Shown here in pieces: positions 12,208 to 19,762 of a DNA stretch of 20,878 nucleotides. Within the stretch, counting starts at the first letter, position 1; each line of letters starts with the position of its first letter. The position numbers were made by a program, and so were the translations under genes. Source of the DNA: a virus; the IMG/VR virus record IMGVR_UViG_3300044622_000196, positions 1-20,878 of that record. One strand, written 5' to 3'. Under the pieces are notes generated by a model. That model saw only the letters and a list, made by a program, of their open reading frames with translations. It was not told the origin of the DNA and made no database searches.

Positions 12208-14288
12208 TGATTAGTACAGAGATATACATCGAGGAACAAAAGATTGATCTATTGCAGGATATATCTACAGAGTTCACTTATGCGATTGACGATGTGAGTG
12301 AGTTTGGTAGTCGCAATACTTCTTTTAGTAAGACAATAAGCATACCAGGAACGGCAAACAACAACCTAATCTTTGGTTACATCTTTGAACTTAACAACGC
12401 AAACGTTACTGTTAATTCTTTACCAAACGTAGGTTATAACTACAACGTAACTAAACAAGCTAACTGCAAAATTTTTATTGATAAGGTGCAGATATTCAAA
12501 GGCACCTTAAGAATATTGGAGATAGTAATAGACAAAGAAACTATTGAATACCAGTGCAGCGTGTTTGGGGAATTAGGTGGGTTTATTAACCAATTAGGCA
12601 ATAGGCGTTTAGAAGATTTAAACTTTGATGCTTATGACCATACTTATAGCGTAGCCAATATTAGTGCGAGTTGGGATAACCCTGGCGGTTCTGGATATTA
12701 CTATCCGCTTATTGATTACGGAAGTGTTAGCACGGGTACAGGTTCAACAGGACCAGGAGCATACGGAGTTGCTAAAAAGGACTTTCAATACACAACGTTT
12801 CGACCTGCTTTGTATGTTAAGGAATATATAGATAAGATATTTGCAGGAACAGATTATACTTTTGATTGCTCGTTCTTTGATACGCCTTTATTTAAAAGGC
12901 TTATCATACCTAATAACCAAACAAACATTACTGCGTTAAATAATACCAGTATGAGTGCAAGTGCTATTAATAGAACTATGCTATTAACAAGCGACCCTTA
13001 CGTTCAATATACTTTAGTAACAATAGGTAGCTTTGCTATTGACGGCACTAATACTTTATTTACTTATTCTGGCGCAACGCTAACTACTAATATACAGATT
13101 ACCTTAACAGGCTTTGTAAACATATTTGACCCACCGCAGCCTACATATACTGTAATACTTAGAAAAAACGGAGTACAAATCGGCTCACAAGATTTTGATG
13201 CGAGTGTTACAAGAATGCTTAATTGTAATTTTACTGTTCAAGGTATTACTTTTAATAGTGCAGATACTATGCAAGTAGAAATACTTGGTACGTTAATGCA
13301 GATTGAAATATTTACGGGTAATGTAGGAGTTACTACAAGCACACCAACACAAGTACAAATTAACTTAGGCGAAACTATTAAGGTAAGCCAAACAATCCCT
13401 AAAGGTATATTTCAAAGAGATTTCTTTTTGAGCATTGTTAAGATGTTTAACCTTTATGTTTATGAGAATAAGTTTAATGACAAGGAACTTGTTATTAGTC
13501 CGTATGTGGACTTTTATCCTGAGAAGTCGGCTGAAGCATTGGATTGGACTAACAAAGTAGACAGGGCAAAGCCTATAAGTATTAAGCCAATGAGTGAGGT
13601 TAATGCTCGTTACTATAACTATAAGTTCAAGCAAGACAATGACTTCTATAACGAAAACTATCGTAAGAAGTATACAGAAGGTTATGGCGATTTAATATAC
13701 GATACTGAGTTTGACTTTGTAAAAGAAACCGATGTTTTAGAAGTTATCTTTGCAGCATCTGTACTTTATCAAGCAACAGGACAAGACAAAGTATTCCCTG
13801 CAATATATAAGAAGTCGAATACAAATAGTGCAGAGGACAGAATGGATAGCATCATTCGTATAATGCAGACAAAGAAGATTTCAAGCGTAACAAGTTGGGA
13901 CATTATGAATACTACAACTGTGTTAGGTAGCTTTACAAGTTATGGTTATGCAGGACATTTAGACGATCCAATTAATTCTAATACTGACATTAATTTTGGT
14001 GCGCCTAAAGAGATACAATTTGCACCTTCTAATTTTACGGAGTTTAATTTATTTGCTGACTTCCATAGCCCATACCTTGCTGAGATTACAAACAAGGATA
14101 GTAAGCTATTAACTTGCTTTGGACTTTTAGACATAGTAGACATTTTCAATTTAGATTTTAGCAAGTATGTTTATATAGACGGGGTTTTGTTTAGGCTTAA
14201 CAAAGTCGAAAACTTTAACCCAATGGAATACAACACAACTAAACTATCGTTTTTAAAAGTAATTAATACACGATACCCAATAATTTAA
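12207..14288 (+). CDS. large tail/baseplate-type structural protein
   Basis: A 693-residue beta-rich protein. The N-terminus (ISTEIYIEEQKIDLLQDIST, then FTYAIDDVSEFGSRNTSFSK, then SIPGTANNNLIFGYIFELNN) is the signature, from memory, of a tail or baseplate protein of Bacteroidota siphophages. The middle (about 150-400) is Ser/Thr/Asn-rich with many short strands and may be the surface-exposed part. Residues 400-600 are more charged (SIVKMFNLYVYENKFNDKEL, then YNYKFKQDNDFYNENYRKKY). Its size and place right before the tape measure suggest a tail-tip or tail-associated structural role. Confidence 0.72.
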   Translation: MISTEIYIEEQKIDLLQDISTEFTYAIDDVSEFGSRNTSFSKTISIPGTANNNLIFGYIFELNNANVTVNSLPNVGYNYNVTKQANCKIFIDKVQIFKGTLRILEIVIDKETIEYQCSVFGELGGFINQLGNRRLEDLNFDAYDHTYSVANISASWDNPGGSGYYYPLIDYGSVSTGTGSTGPGAYGVAKKDFQYTTFRPALYVKEYIDKIFAGTDYTFDCSFFDTPLFKRLIIPNNQTNITALNNTSMSASAINRTMLLTSDPYVQYTLVTIGSFAIDGTNTLFTYSGATLTTNIQITLTGFVNIFDPPQPTYTVILRKNGVQIGSQDFDASVTRMLNCNFTVQGITFNSADTMQVEILGTLMQIEIFTGNVGVTTSTPTQVQINLGETIKVSQTIPKGIFQRDFFLSIVKMFNLYVYENKFNDKELVISPYVDFYPEKSAEALDWTNKVDRAKPISIKPMSEVNARYYNYKFKQDNDFYNENYRKKYTEGYGDLIYDTEFDFVKETDVLEVIFAASVLYQATGQDKVFPAIYKKSNTNSAEDRMDSIIRIMQTKKISSVTSWDIMNTTTVLGSFTSYGYAGHLDDPINSNTDINFGAPKEIQFAPSNFTEFNLFADFHSPYLAEITNKDSKLLTCFGLLDIVDIFNLDFSKYVYIDGVLFRLNKVENFNPMEYNTTKLSFLKVINTRYPII

Positions 14289-14291
14289 GAT

Positions 14292-16502
14292 ATGGCAGAA
14301 AGTAATCAACTCTCGTTTGATATAAAGGTAGGCGGCAACGCAGAGCAATCAATAGGTAATGTTAAAAAAGCATTAAAGGAAGCAAATGCTGAATTAATAA
14401 ACGCACAATCTAACTTTGGCGATTACTCAAAAGAAGCTATTGAAGCTGCTAAAAGAGTTGCAGAACTAAAGGACAAGATTAGTGAAGCAAGGGAAACGGC
14501 TGATTTGTTTGACCCTGGAAAAAAGTTTCAGGCTCTTGCTGGTGCTGCTACTGCGGTTGCTGGTGGCTTTACTGCGGTACAAGGTGCGCTTGGTTTAATA
14601 GGAGTTGAAAGCGAGGAAGTAGAAAAATCTTTATTAAAGGTACAATCTGCTTTAGCATTATCTCAAGGCTTATCTACTATTACTGACTCAGTAAAAGATT
14701 TTGAAAGGTTAGGCAAGGTTATTCAAAATACAACTGCGTTTCAAACTGCCTACAATTTTGTAATGGGCAAAAAGGTTGCAATACAAGCGCAAGACACGGC
14801 AACAACTGTAGCATCAACTGTAGCAACTAAGGCACAGGCTGCTGCAACTAATACGGCAACTGTAGCAACAACCGCTTCAAGTGTAGCTATGAAGGTATTG
14901 CGTGGAGCGATACTTGCAACGGGAATAGGGGCTTTAGTAATTGGACTTATAGCCGTAGTTCAAAACTTTGGCAAAATAAAAACTGCGATACTTAATGCTA
15001 TCCCAGGACTTGGCAAATTTGCATCTACTGTTGGTAATGTTATTAATGCCTTTACTGACTTGATAGGCGTAACAAATGCAGCATCAAGGGCAGAGCAACA
15101 AAGACAAGCAATCTTTACAAAAGCTGCTGCAGGTACTAAGATAATTAATGAAGGGATTGACAGACAAATTAAACTACTTCAAGCGCAGGGTGCGGAGCAG
15201 GGAAAATTAGATGCACTTAGAAAGCAACAAATCAATAATGAATTAAACGATTTAAAAAAATTAGCAGATCAAAAAGGTATTTTAAGAGGCGAAGATGCTA
15301 AAAAATTCAAAGACCTTCAAAATGACTTGCAGGTAATTGATGCGACGGCACAAAAAACAAGAGAAGATGCAGCTAAACAAGCAGCACAAAGAGGTACAGC
15401 CAATGCAAATAAATACGGGGAAAGCCAAAAGAAACAAGACGAGCAACTTGCAAAGGAAAGGTTAGAAGCACAAAAAGAAGCTTTATTAAAACTAAGCGAA
15501 TTAAATAATGAAATATTCTTATCTACTTTTAAAGACGAAAATGATAGAAAAAGAGCAGAATTAAATATTGCATTTGATAAAGAAAAAGCAGAGATTTTAG
15601 CTAATACTAAAATAACAGAAGAGACAAAAAATCAATTAATAGTTGCTTTAAGAACTAAACTTAATTCAGATTTAGATGCTATAGCAGCAGCAGAAAAAGA
15701 AAAGAAAGCGGTCGCAGATGCAAAGATGCTTGAAGATGCAGCAGCACAAATGGCTAAAGAAGATGATTTAGAGTTTGCTAATTTACAAAAAAAGTTTTCT
15801 AAAACACAAGAGGACGAAAAGAAACAAGCAGCTAAAGACCTTGCTGACTTAGATAAAAAGATTGCAAAAAATACTACTGATTTAGAATTAGAAAGGAGTT
15901 TATTAGACGAAAAGCAAATAGCAGTTGAAGAGGCTTTTGCTAATAGTTTAATAACAGAAGAACAATACAATGCAGCTTTAGAGGCAAATGCAAAAGCAAG
16001 GGCTGACATAGATAAGTTAGAAGCCGAGGCAAAAGTTAAAAACGCTGAAGTTGCTTCTCAGTTATTAGGAACTATCTCAGATATAGTTGGTAAAAATACG
16101 GCAGCAGGTAAAGCGGCTGCTATTGCTTCAGCTACAATAGATACTTATTTAAGTGCGCAAAAAGCCTATGCTTCGCAGTTATTACCAGGAGACCCAACCT
16201 CTCCTATTAGAGCGGCTATCGCTGCTGGTATTGCAGTTGTAGGTGGTATTAAAAATGTTAAATCTATTTTAGCAGTTAAAACACCGAATGGTGGTGGTGG
16301 TGGCGCAGCTAACATTTCGGCTCCAAGTTTATCTGGCGCACCAATAGCCCCACCTCAACCACAAGCAGCTACTACCAATATTAGCGCACAATCAATAAAC
16401 GCTTTAGGCAATCAAGCAACGAGAGCCTATGTTGTAGAAAGCGATGTAACAAGCAGCCAAGAACGTATCGCAGCTATTCAGCAACGAGCAAGGTTTGGTT
16501 AA
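14292..16502 (+). CDS. tape measure protein
   Basis: A 736-residue protein with long coiled-coil helices (about 20-75, 265-400 and 425-600), a hydrophobic pair of segments at about 75-105 (LAGAATAVAGGFTAVQGALG) and 203-225 (VLRGAILATGIGALVIGLIA), and an Ala/Thr-rich imperfect repeat (TVASTVATKAQAAATNTATV). The C-terminus is Gly/Pro/Ala-rich (NGGGGGAANISAPSLSGAPI). This layout, and the length, are those of tape measure proteins, which set tail length and cross the tube. At about 0.15 nm per residue, 736 residues correspond to a tail of roughly 110 nm. It starts 3 bases after the previous stop. The tail chaperone gene is separated from it by three genes, which is unusual. Confidence 0.85.
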   Translation: MAESNQLSFDIKVGGNAEQSIGNVKKALKEANAELINAQSNFGDYSKEAIEAAKRVAELKDKISEARETADLFDPGKKFQALAGAATAVAGGFTAVQGALGLIGVESEEVEKSLLKVQSALALSQGLSTITDSVKDFERLGKVIQNTTAFQTAYNFVMGKKVAIQAQDTATTVASTVATKAQAAATNTATVATTASSVAMKVLRGAILATGIGALVIGLIAVVQNFGKIKTAILNAIPGLGKFASTVGNVINAFTDLIGVTNAASRAEQQRQAIFTKAAAGTKIINEGIDRQIKLLQAQGAEQGKLDALRKQQINNELNDLKKLADQKGILRGEDAKKFKDLQNDLQVIDATAQKTREDAAKQAAQRGTANANKYGESQKKQDEQLAKERLEAQKEALLKLSELNNEIFLSTFKDENDRKRAELNIAFDKEKAEILANTKITEETKNQLIVALRTKLNSDLDAIAAAEKEKKAVADAKMLEDAAAQMAKEDDLEFANLQKKFSKTQEDEKKQAAKDLADLDKKIAKNTTDLELERSLLDEKQIAVEEAFANSLITEEQYNAALEANAKARADIDKLEAEAKVKNAEVASQLLGTISDIVGKNTAAGKAAAIASATIDTYLSAQKAYASQLLPGDPTSPIRAAIAAGIAVVGGIKNVKSILAVKTPNGGGGGAANISAPSLSGAPIAPPQPQAATTNISAQSINALGNQATRAYVVESDVTSSQERIAAIQQRARFG

Positions 16503-16537
16503 ATGATAACAATTTAAAACACTTAATATTTAAAGAT

Positions 16538-17122
16538 ATGGACTTACCTGTTTATTTATTAGACATTAGCGAGGATATGAATGACGATGCCGAGGTCGAT
16601 TATGTGGCACTCGTAGACAAACCTGCTATTCAAAAGAATTGGAATGCCTTTAAAAATCAACAACGCTTTGAAGTGGTTAGCGAAGATAAGCGTATTATCT
16701 CTGGTCCTCTTATGTTGGCTGATATGCCTATTTTTAGGAGTGATGCTACTTATGGCGATTACTATGTGGTCTTTTCTAAAGACACTATATTCAAGATTGC
16801 GCAAAAGTTTTTTAAAAGAGGCTACCAATCAAACGTAAACTTAATGCACTCTCCTGACCAACAAGTAGAAGGTGTAACAATGTTTGAGAGTTTTATTACA
16901 GATCAAAGCAGAGGTATACAACCAATGAAAGGGTTTGAAGATGCACCGGACGGCTCGTGGTTTGGCTCGTTTAAAGTAGATAACGAAGGCGTTTGGAATG
17001 ATGTAAAGGAAGGCAAATTTAAAGGCTTTAGCGTAGAAGGGTTGTTTACTTACAAGACAAAGCCAACTAAAGAACAAGAACTTATGAATGCAATAAAGGA
17101 AATATTGCAACGGGTTAAATGA
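16538..17122 (+). CDS. XkdF-like phage serine protease (capsid maturation)
   Basis: A 194-residue protein with the conserved blocks of the XkdF-like serine protease family: VDYVALVDKPAIQKNWNAF (about 20-38), RIISGPLMLADMPIFR (52-67), YYVVFSKDTIFKIAQKFF (75-92), NLMHSP with His104 and GKFKGFSVEGLF with Ser165, the likely catalytic His and Ser. DAPDGSWFGSFKV (about 135-147) is also diagnostic. It cleaves scaffold or capsid subunits during head maturation, in line with the scaffold-like and capsid genes just downstream. It starts after a 35-base AT-rich gap containing TTAATATTTAAA, a sequence also seen before the next gene. Confidence 0.88.
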   Translation: MDLPVYLLDISEDMNDDAEVDYVALVDKPAIQKNWNAFKNQQRFEVVSEDKRIISGPLMLADMPIFRSDATYGDYYVVFSKDTIFKIAQKFFKRGYQSNVNLMHSPDQQVEGVTMFESFITDQSRGIQPMKGFEDAPDGSWFGSFKVDNEGVWNDVKEGKFKGFSVEGLFTYKTKPTKEQELMNAIKEILQRVK

Positions 17123-17158
17123 TAAACAAAATCTTTTATTAATATTTAAACAAAAAGA

Positions 17159-17749
17159 ATGATGAACGCAAAAGATGCAATTATGCAAATTAGGGCTTTA
17201 TTCGAAGATATGCCACAAGTAGAGGCTCCGGCTCCTATTGAAGCACCTATCGAAGAGGTACCTGTTACATTCGCGGAATATAGCCTTATGGACGGAACGA
17301 AGGTTATGATTAGCGAATTAGCTATCGGTGGCGAAGTTACTTTAGCAGACGGAAGTCCTGCTCCTGTTGGCGAACACCAATTAGCAGACGGCACTAAAAT
17401 TGTTTTAGACGAAGCCGCTAAAATCTTATCTATTGAAACTCCAGAAGCAGAAGCTAAAGAAGCTGACGAAACACCTGCTGAAATGGGTAAAAAGATGGAC
17501 GAGAAAATGGCAGACGAAATCGCTGCTTTAGTTTCTGAAAACGAAAATCTTAAAACACAAGTAGCGCAATTAGAGGCAAAAGTTAAGAATGGCTTTAGTC
17601 AAGTAGCTGAATTAATAGAAGCACTTACAAAGACACCTAACGCTGAACCTATTGCGCAACCAAAAAACAACTTTAGTTCTAATGTTACTACTCATAATAT
17701 GAAGTTAGAAAAATTAGAAAAATTTAGAAACGCTTTATTAAACAAATAA
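17159..17749 (+). CDS. scaffold-like protein preceding the capsid gene
   Basis: A 196-residue acidic protein. Residues 22-36 are Pro/Glu/Ala-rich (EAPAPIEAPIEEVPV). The middle has two beta-type 'ADG' repeats (TLADGSPAPVGEHQLADGTK). Residues about 115-160 form a coiled coil (EIAALVSENENLKTQVAQLE). The C-terminal helix MKLEKLEKFRNALLNK could bind the capsid subunit. Position between protease and major capsid protein, acidity and coiled coil all fit an internal scaffold that is degraded by the XkdF-like protease. Sequence identity of the family is not recognised beyond this. It begins with ATGATG, so either Met could start it. Confidence 0.75.
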   Translation: MMNAKDAIMQIRALFEDMPQVEAPAPIEAPIEEVPVTFAEYSLMDGTKVMISELAIGGEVTLADGSPAPVGEHQLADGTKIVLDEAAKILSIETPEAEAKEADETPAEMGKKMDEKMADEIAALVSENENLKTQVAQLEAKVKNGFSQVAELIEALTKTPNAEPIAQPKNNFSSNVTTHNMKLEKLEKFRNALLNK

Positions 17750-17761
17750 AAATAAAATAAA

Positions 17762-18715
17762 ATGGGATTTGATGTATCTGCATTAGCAAACTATACAAAA
17801 GAAAACGAGGCTCTACTTGTAACTTCATCTGTATTGGGTGCAAAAACTGCTTCTCTTATTAAGAGCGCAGGTAACGTTATGGTTGGCGTAAAGTCAAGCG
17901 AAAAGATTAACATTATGGAAACTGACGCTATCTTCCAAGATGGTGCTTCTTGCGGGTTCAACGCAAGCGGATCGACGACCTTCACTCAGCGCACGGTTAG
18001 CCCTGGAAAAATTAAGCTAAATGAAGCTTTATGCCCGAAGGATTTAGAGTCAAAGTACCTTCAAAAATCTTTGCCAACAGGGTCTTATTATGATTCTATT
18101 CCTTTTGAGCAAGAGTATTCTGAAAAGAAAGCTAAGACAATCGCTGCACAATTAGAAACTGCTTTATGGCAAGGTGACACTACAAGTGTAAACGTAAACT
18201 TAAACAAGTTCGATGGTCTTGTTAAGTTAATCGGTGCTGCTTCAGGTGTTGTAGCTGCAAACGCTTCTACTTTTATTAGTGGTGCGCCTTTAAGCTCTAT
18301 TACTGCTGCTAACGTAATTAGCATCTTTGATGGTGTTTACCAAGCAATTCCTGCAAAAGTTGTAGCTGCTGACGATATGACTATCTTCTGCGGTCAAGAT
18401 TTATTCAGAACTTACACTGTTGCTCTTAAGAATAGCAATGCTTTCTCTTATGCAGTAGATGTAAAGGCTGATAGCGAATTTGTACTTCCGGGAACTACAA
18501 TCAAAGTTATTGCAGTTGCAGGTCTTAACGGAACAAACAAAGTTTACGCTATGCGTTTAAGCAATATGTTCTTAGGAACTGACTTATTGAACGAAGAAGA
18601 AAAATTCGAAATCTTCTACGCAAAAGAGGCAGACCAGGTTCGCTTTGTATCTGAGTTTAAGATGGGTGTAAACATTGCATTCCCTGACGAAGTAGTGAAG
18701 TTTATCCTTGCATAA
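17762..18715 (+). CDS. major capsid protein (HK97-like fold expected)
   Basis: A 317-residue protein forming the head shell. The N-terminus is helical (FDVSALANYTKENEALLVTS), followed by a beta-rich part (SEKINIMETDAIFQDGASCG), an extended loop region, a helix bundle EKKAKTIAAQLETALWQGDT, and a C-terminal beta domain (FEIFYAKEADQVRFVSEFKM, then GVNIAFPDEVVKFILA). Size, position after protease and scaffold, and resemblance from memory to Bacteroidota phage capsids support the call. The 12-base leader (AAATAAAATAAA) is nearly pure A/T, as expected for a highly translated Bacteroidota gene. A strong terminator follows at 18722-18752. Whether the first residues are trimmed by the protease is unknown. 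Confidence 0.87.
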   Translation: MGFDVSALANYTKENEALLVTSSVLGAKTASLIKSAGNVMVGVKSSEKINIMETDAIFQDGASCGFNASGSTTFTQRTVSPGKIKLNEALCPKDLESKYLQKSLPTGSYYDSIPFEQEYSEKKAKTIAAQLETALWQGDTTSVNVNLNKFDGLVKLIGAASGVVAANASTFISGAPLSSITAANVISIFDGVYQAIPAKVVAADDMTIFCGQDLFRTYTVALKNSNAFSYAVDVKADSEFVLPGTTIKVIAVAGLNGTNKVYAMRLSNMFLGTDLLNEEEKFEIFYAKEADQVRFVSEFKMGVNIAFPDEVVKFILA

Positions 18716-18721
18716 TTTATC

Positions 18722-18752
18722 GGGTAGGTTGAAATATACCTACCCATTTTTT
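18722..18752 (+). terminator. intrinsic terminator after the major capsid gene
   Basis: GGGTAGGT (18722-18729) and ACCTACCC (18738-18745) form a perfect 8-base-pair stem with an 8-base loop, followed by ATTTTTT. It lies 6 bases after the capsid stop. Terminators directly after capsid genes allow high capsid output relative to downstream genes. Confidence 0.8.
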
Positions 18753-18773
18753 AAACTAATTAATTTCTAAAAT

Positions 18774-19295
18774 ATGCCTTGCGCTTTAACTCAAAATTAT
18801 ACCTTAGATTGTAAAGACAGTTTAGGTGGTATAACCGAAGTTTATTTTGCAGCAGCAGCAGACGTTACCTCAACTACCGAAGCAAGTGGTGTTATTACCG
18901 CACTTGTTAAGGCAGCAGGTAAAAGGTTCTTTAAGTACGAACTTGTAAAAGGTACTTCTCAAATCGTTGAGAACATCAATGCAAACGTACAGAACGGAAC
19001 TGTTTTCTATGCTCCAGAATTAACAGTAGTATTAAACAAATTACAAGCTAATACAAGAAACGAAATCTTGTTGTTAGCTCAAAACACTTTAGTAGCAGTT
19101 GCCAAAGATAACAATGGCAAATACTGGTACTTAGGTAAAACAAGAGGCTTAGACCTTACCGCAGGTAATGCTGGTACAGGAACGGCTGAAGGCGACAGAA
19201 GTGGTTACACTTTAACTTTCACAGGTGCAGAAGCGGCTATGGCTCCAGAGGTTAACTCTACAGTTGCAGCAGCTTTAACTACTCCTGGTTCTTAG
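18774..19295 (+). CDS. virion structural protein, candidate tail tube or decoration protein
   Basis: A 173-residue protein. The opening (CALTQNYTLDCKDSLGGITE, then VYFAAAADVTST) and KYELVKGTSQIVENINANVQ, YAPELTVVLNKLQANTRNEI, GLDLTAGNAGTGTAEGDRSG form a pattern I recall from abundant virion proteins of Bacteroidota phages. It is beta-rich with a conserved CKDSLGG near the start, and ends in a flexible Ala/Thr tail. The major tail protein is one candidate because no other tube protein is evident among the tail genes; a head decoration protein is another. It sits between two strong terminators. Confidence 0.72.
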   Translation: MPCALTQNYTLDCKDSLGGITEVYFAAAADVTSTTEASGVITALVKAAGKRFFKYELVKGTSQIVENINANVQNGTVFYAPELTVVLNKLQANTRNEILLLAQNTLVAVAKDNNGKYWYLGKTRGLDLTAGNAGTGTAEGDRSGYTLTFTGAEAAMAPEVNSTVAAALTTPGS

Positions 19296-19320
19296 GTTGT
19301 TTTGGTTTTGTATATAGATG

Positions 19321-19355
19321 CCCTCGGACTTAATTGTTCGGGGGTTTTTTATTTT
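19321..19355 (+). terminator. strong intrinsic terminator
   Basis: CCCTCGGAC (19321-19329) pairs with GTTCGGGGG (19336-19344) over nine positions (two wobbles) around the loop TTAATT, followed by six T and then ATTTT. It is the clearest terminator in the window and is followed by a promoter candidate for the next unit. Confidence 0.88.
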
Positions 19356-19382
19356 GCAAACAATCGTGATAGTTTATATTTA
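19353..19382 (+). promoter_or_regulatory. candidate promoter before GTG 19388, possibly leaderless
   Basis: TTTG at 19353-19356, an 18-base spacer and TATATTTA at 19375-19382 (one mismatch to TAnnTTTG) give a Bacteroidota-type promoter. The -7 element ends 6 bases before the GTG start, matching the spacing before the GTG at 10335. Transcription would begin at or next to the start codon. Confidence 0.5.
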
Positions 19383-19387
19383 TAGTT

Positions 19388-19762
19388 GTGATAAGATTAA
19401 TTAAGGGGCAAACCCAAAACATAATACTTACCTTGACTGAGAAGCAGCTTTTAACAAGCCCGAACTATCTATTTATATTTGAGAATAGATCAACAAATAC
19501 GGACATCAAATTTGTAAGGCTTAACAATACAGATATAAGCGCATACAAGGAAAGGTACAATGAGTTCACTATTGTAGTTAATAGCTTCTTTAATACGGCT
19601 TTAAACGGGCAATACACCTACACAATCTACGAACAGACAAGTACTACCAACACAAACCCGACGGGCTTAAACTTGCTTGAAACAGGCATAATGGAACTTG
19701 AGGGTACAACTATATCATTCACAGAATACGAAACAACAAGCACATTCACAATAAGACAATAA
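19388..19762 (+). CDS. conserved virion-associated protein of unknown role
   Basis: A 124-residue beta-rich protein starting at GTG 19388 (IRLIKGQTQNIILTLTEKQL). It has strand-like repeats (NYLFIFENRSTNTDIKFVRL, then TYTIYEQTSTTNTNPTGLNL, then ETGIMELEGT). From memory a similar small protein, opening with K-G-x-T and containing YEQTS and LETG, is common between capsid and portal or tail genes in Bacteroidota phages. It may be a small capsid-fibre or head-tail protein. The stop overlaps the portal ATG by one base. Confidence 0.68.
   Translation: MIRLIKGQTQNIILTLTEKQLLTSPNYLFIFENRSTNTDIKFVRLNNTDISAYKERYNEFTIVVNSFFNTALNGQYTYTIYEQTSTTNTNPTGLNLLETGIMELEGTTISFTEYETTSTFTIRQ

Noticed and set aside
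14803-14890. Repeat-like Ala/Thr stretch in the tape measure (TVATxAxxA units) as a DNA repeat or recombination site
   Set aside because: The units are imperfect at DNA level and are explained by the protein composition of a tape measure helix.
15632-16009. A 125-codon minus-strand ORF within the tape measure gene
   Set aside because: It is the reverse of a Lys/Ala/Glu-rich coiled-coil region; the product is Ser/Ala/Phe-rich low complexity, with no independent motif, promoter or coupling.
16644-16838. A 64-codon + strand ORF inside the protease gene
   Set aside because: It is hydrophobic in the early part by chance of frame and overlaps a clearly coding, motif-bearing frame without coupling signals.
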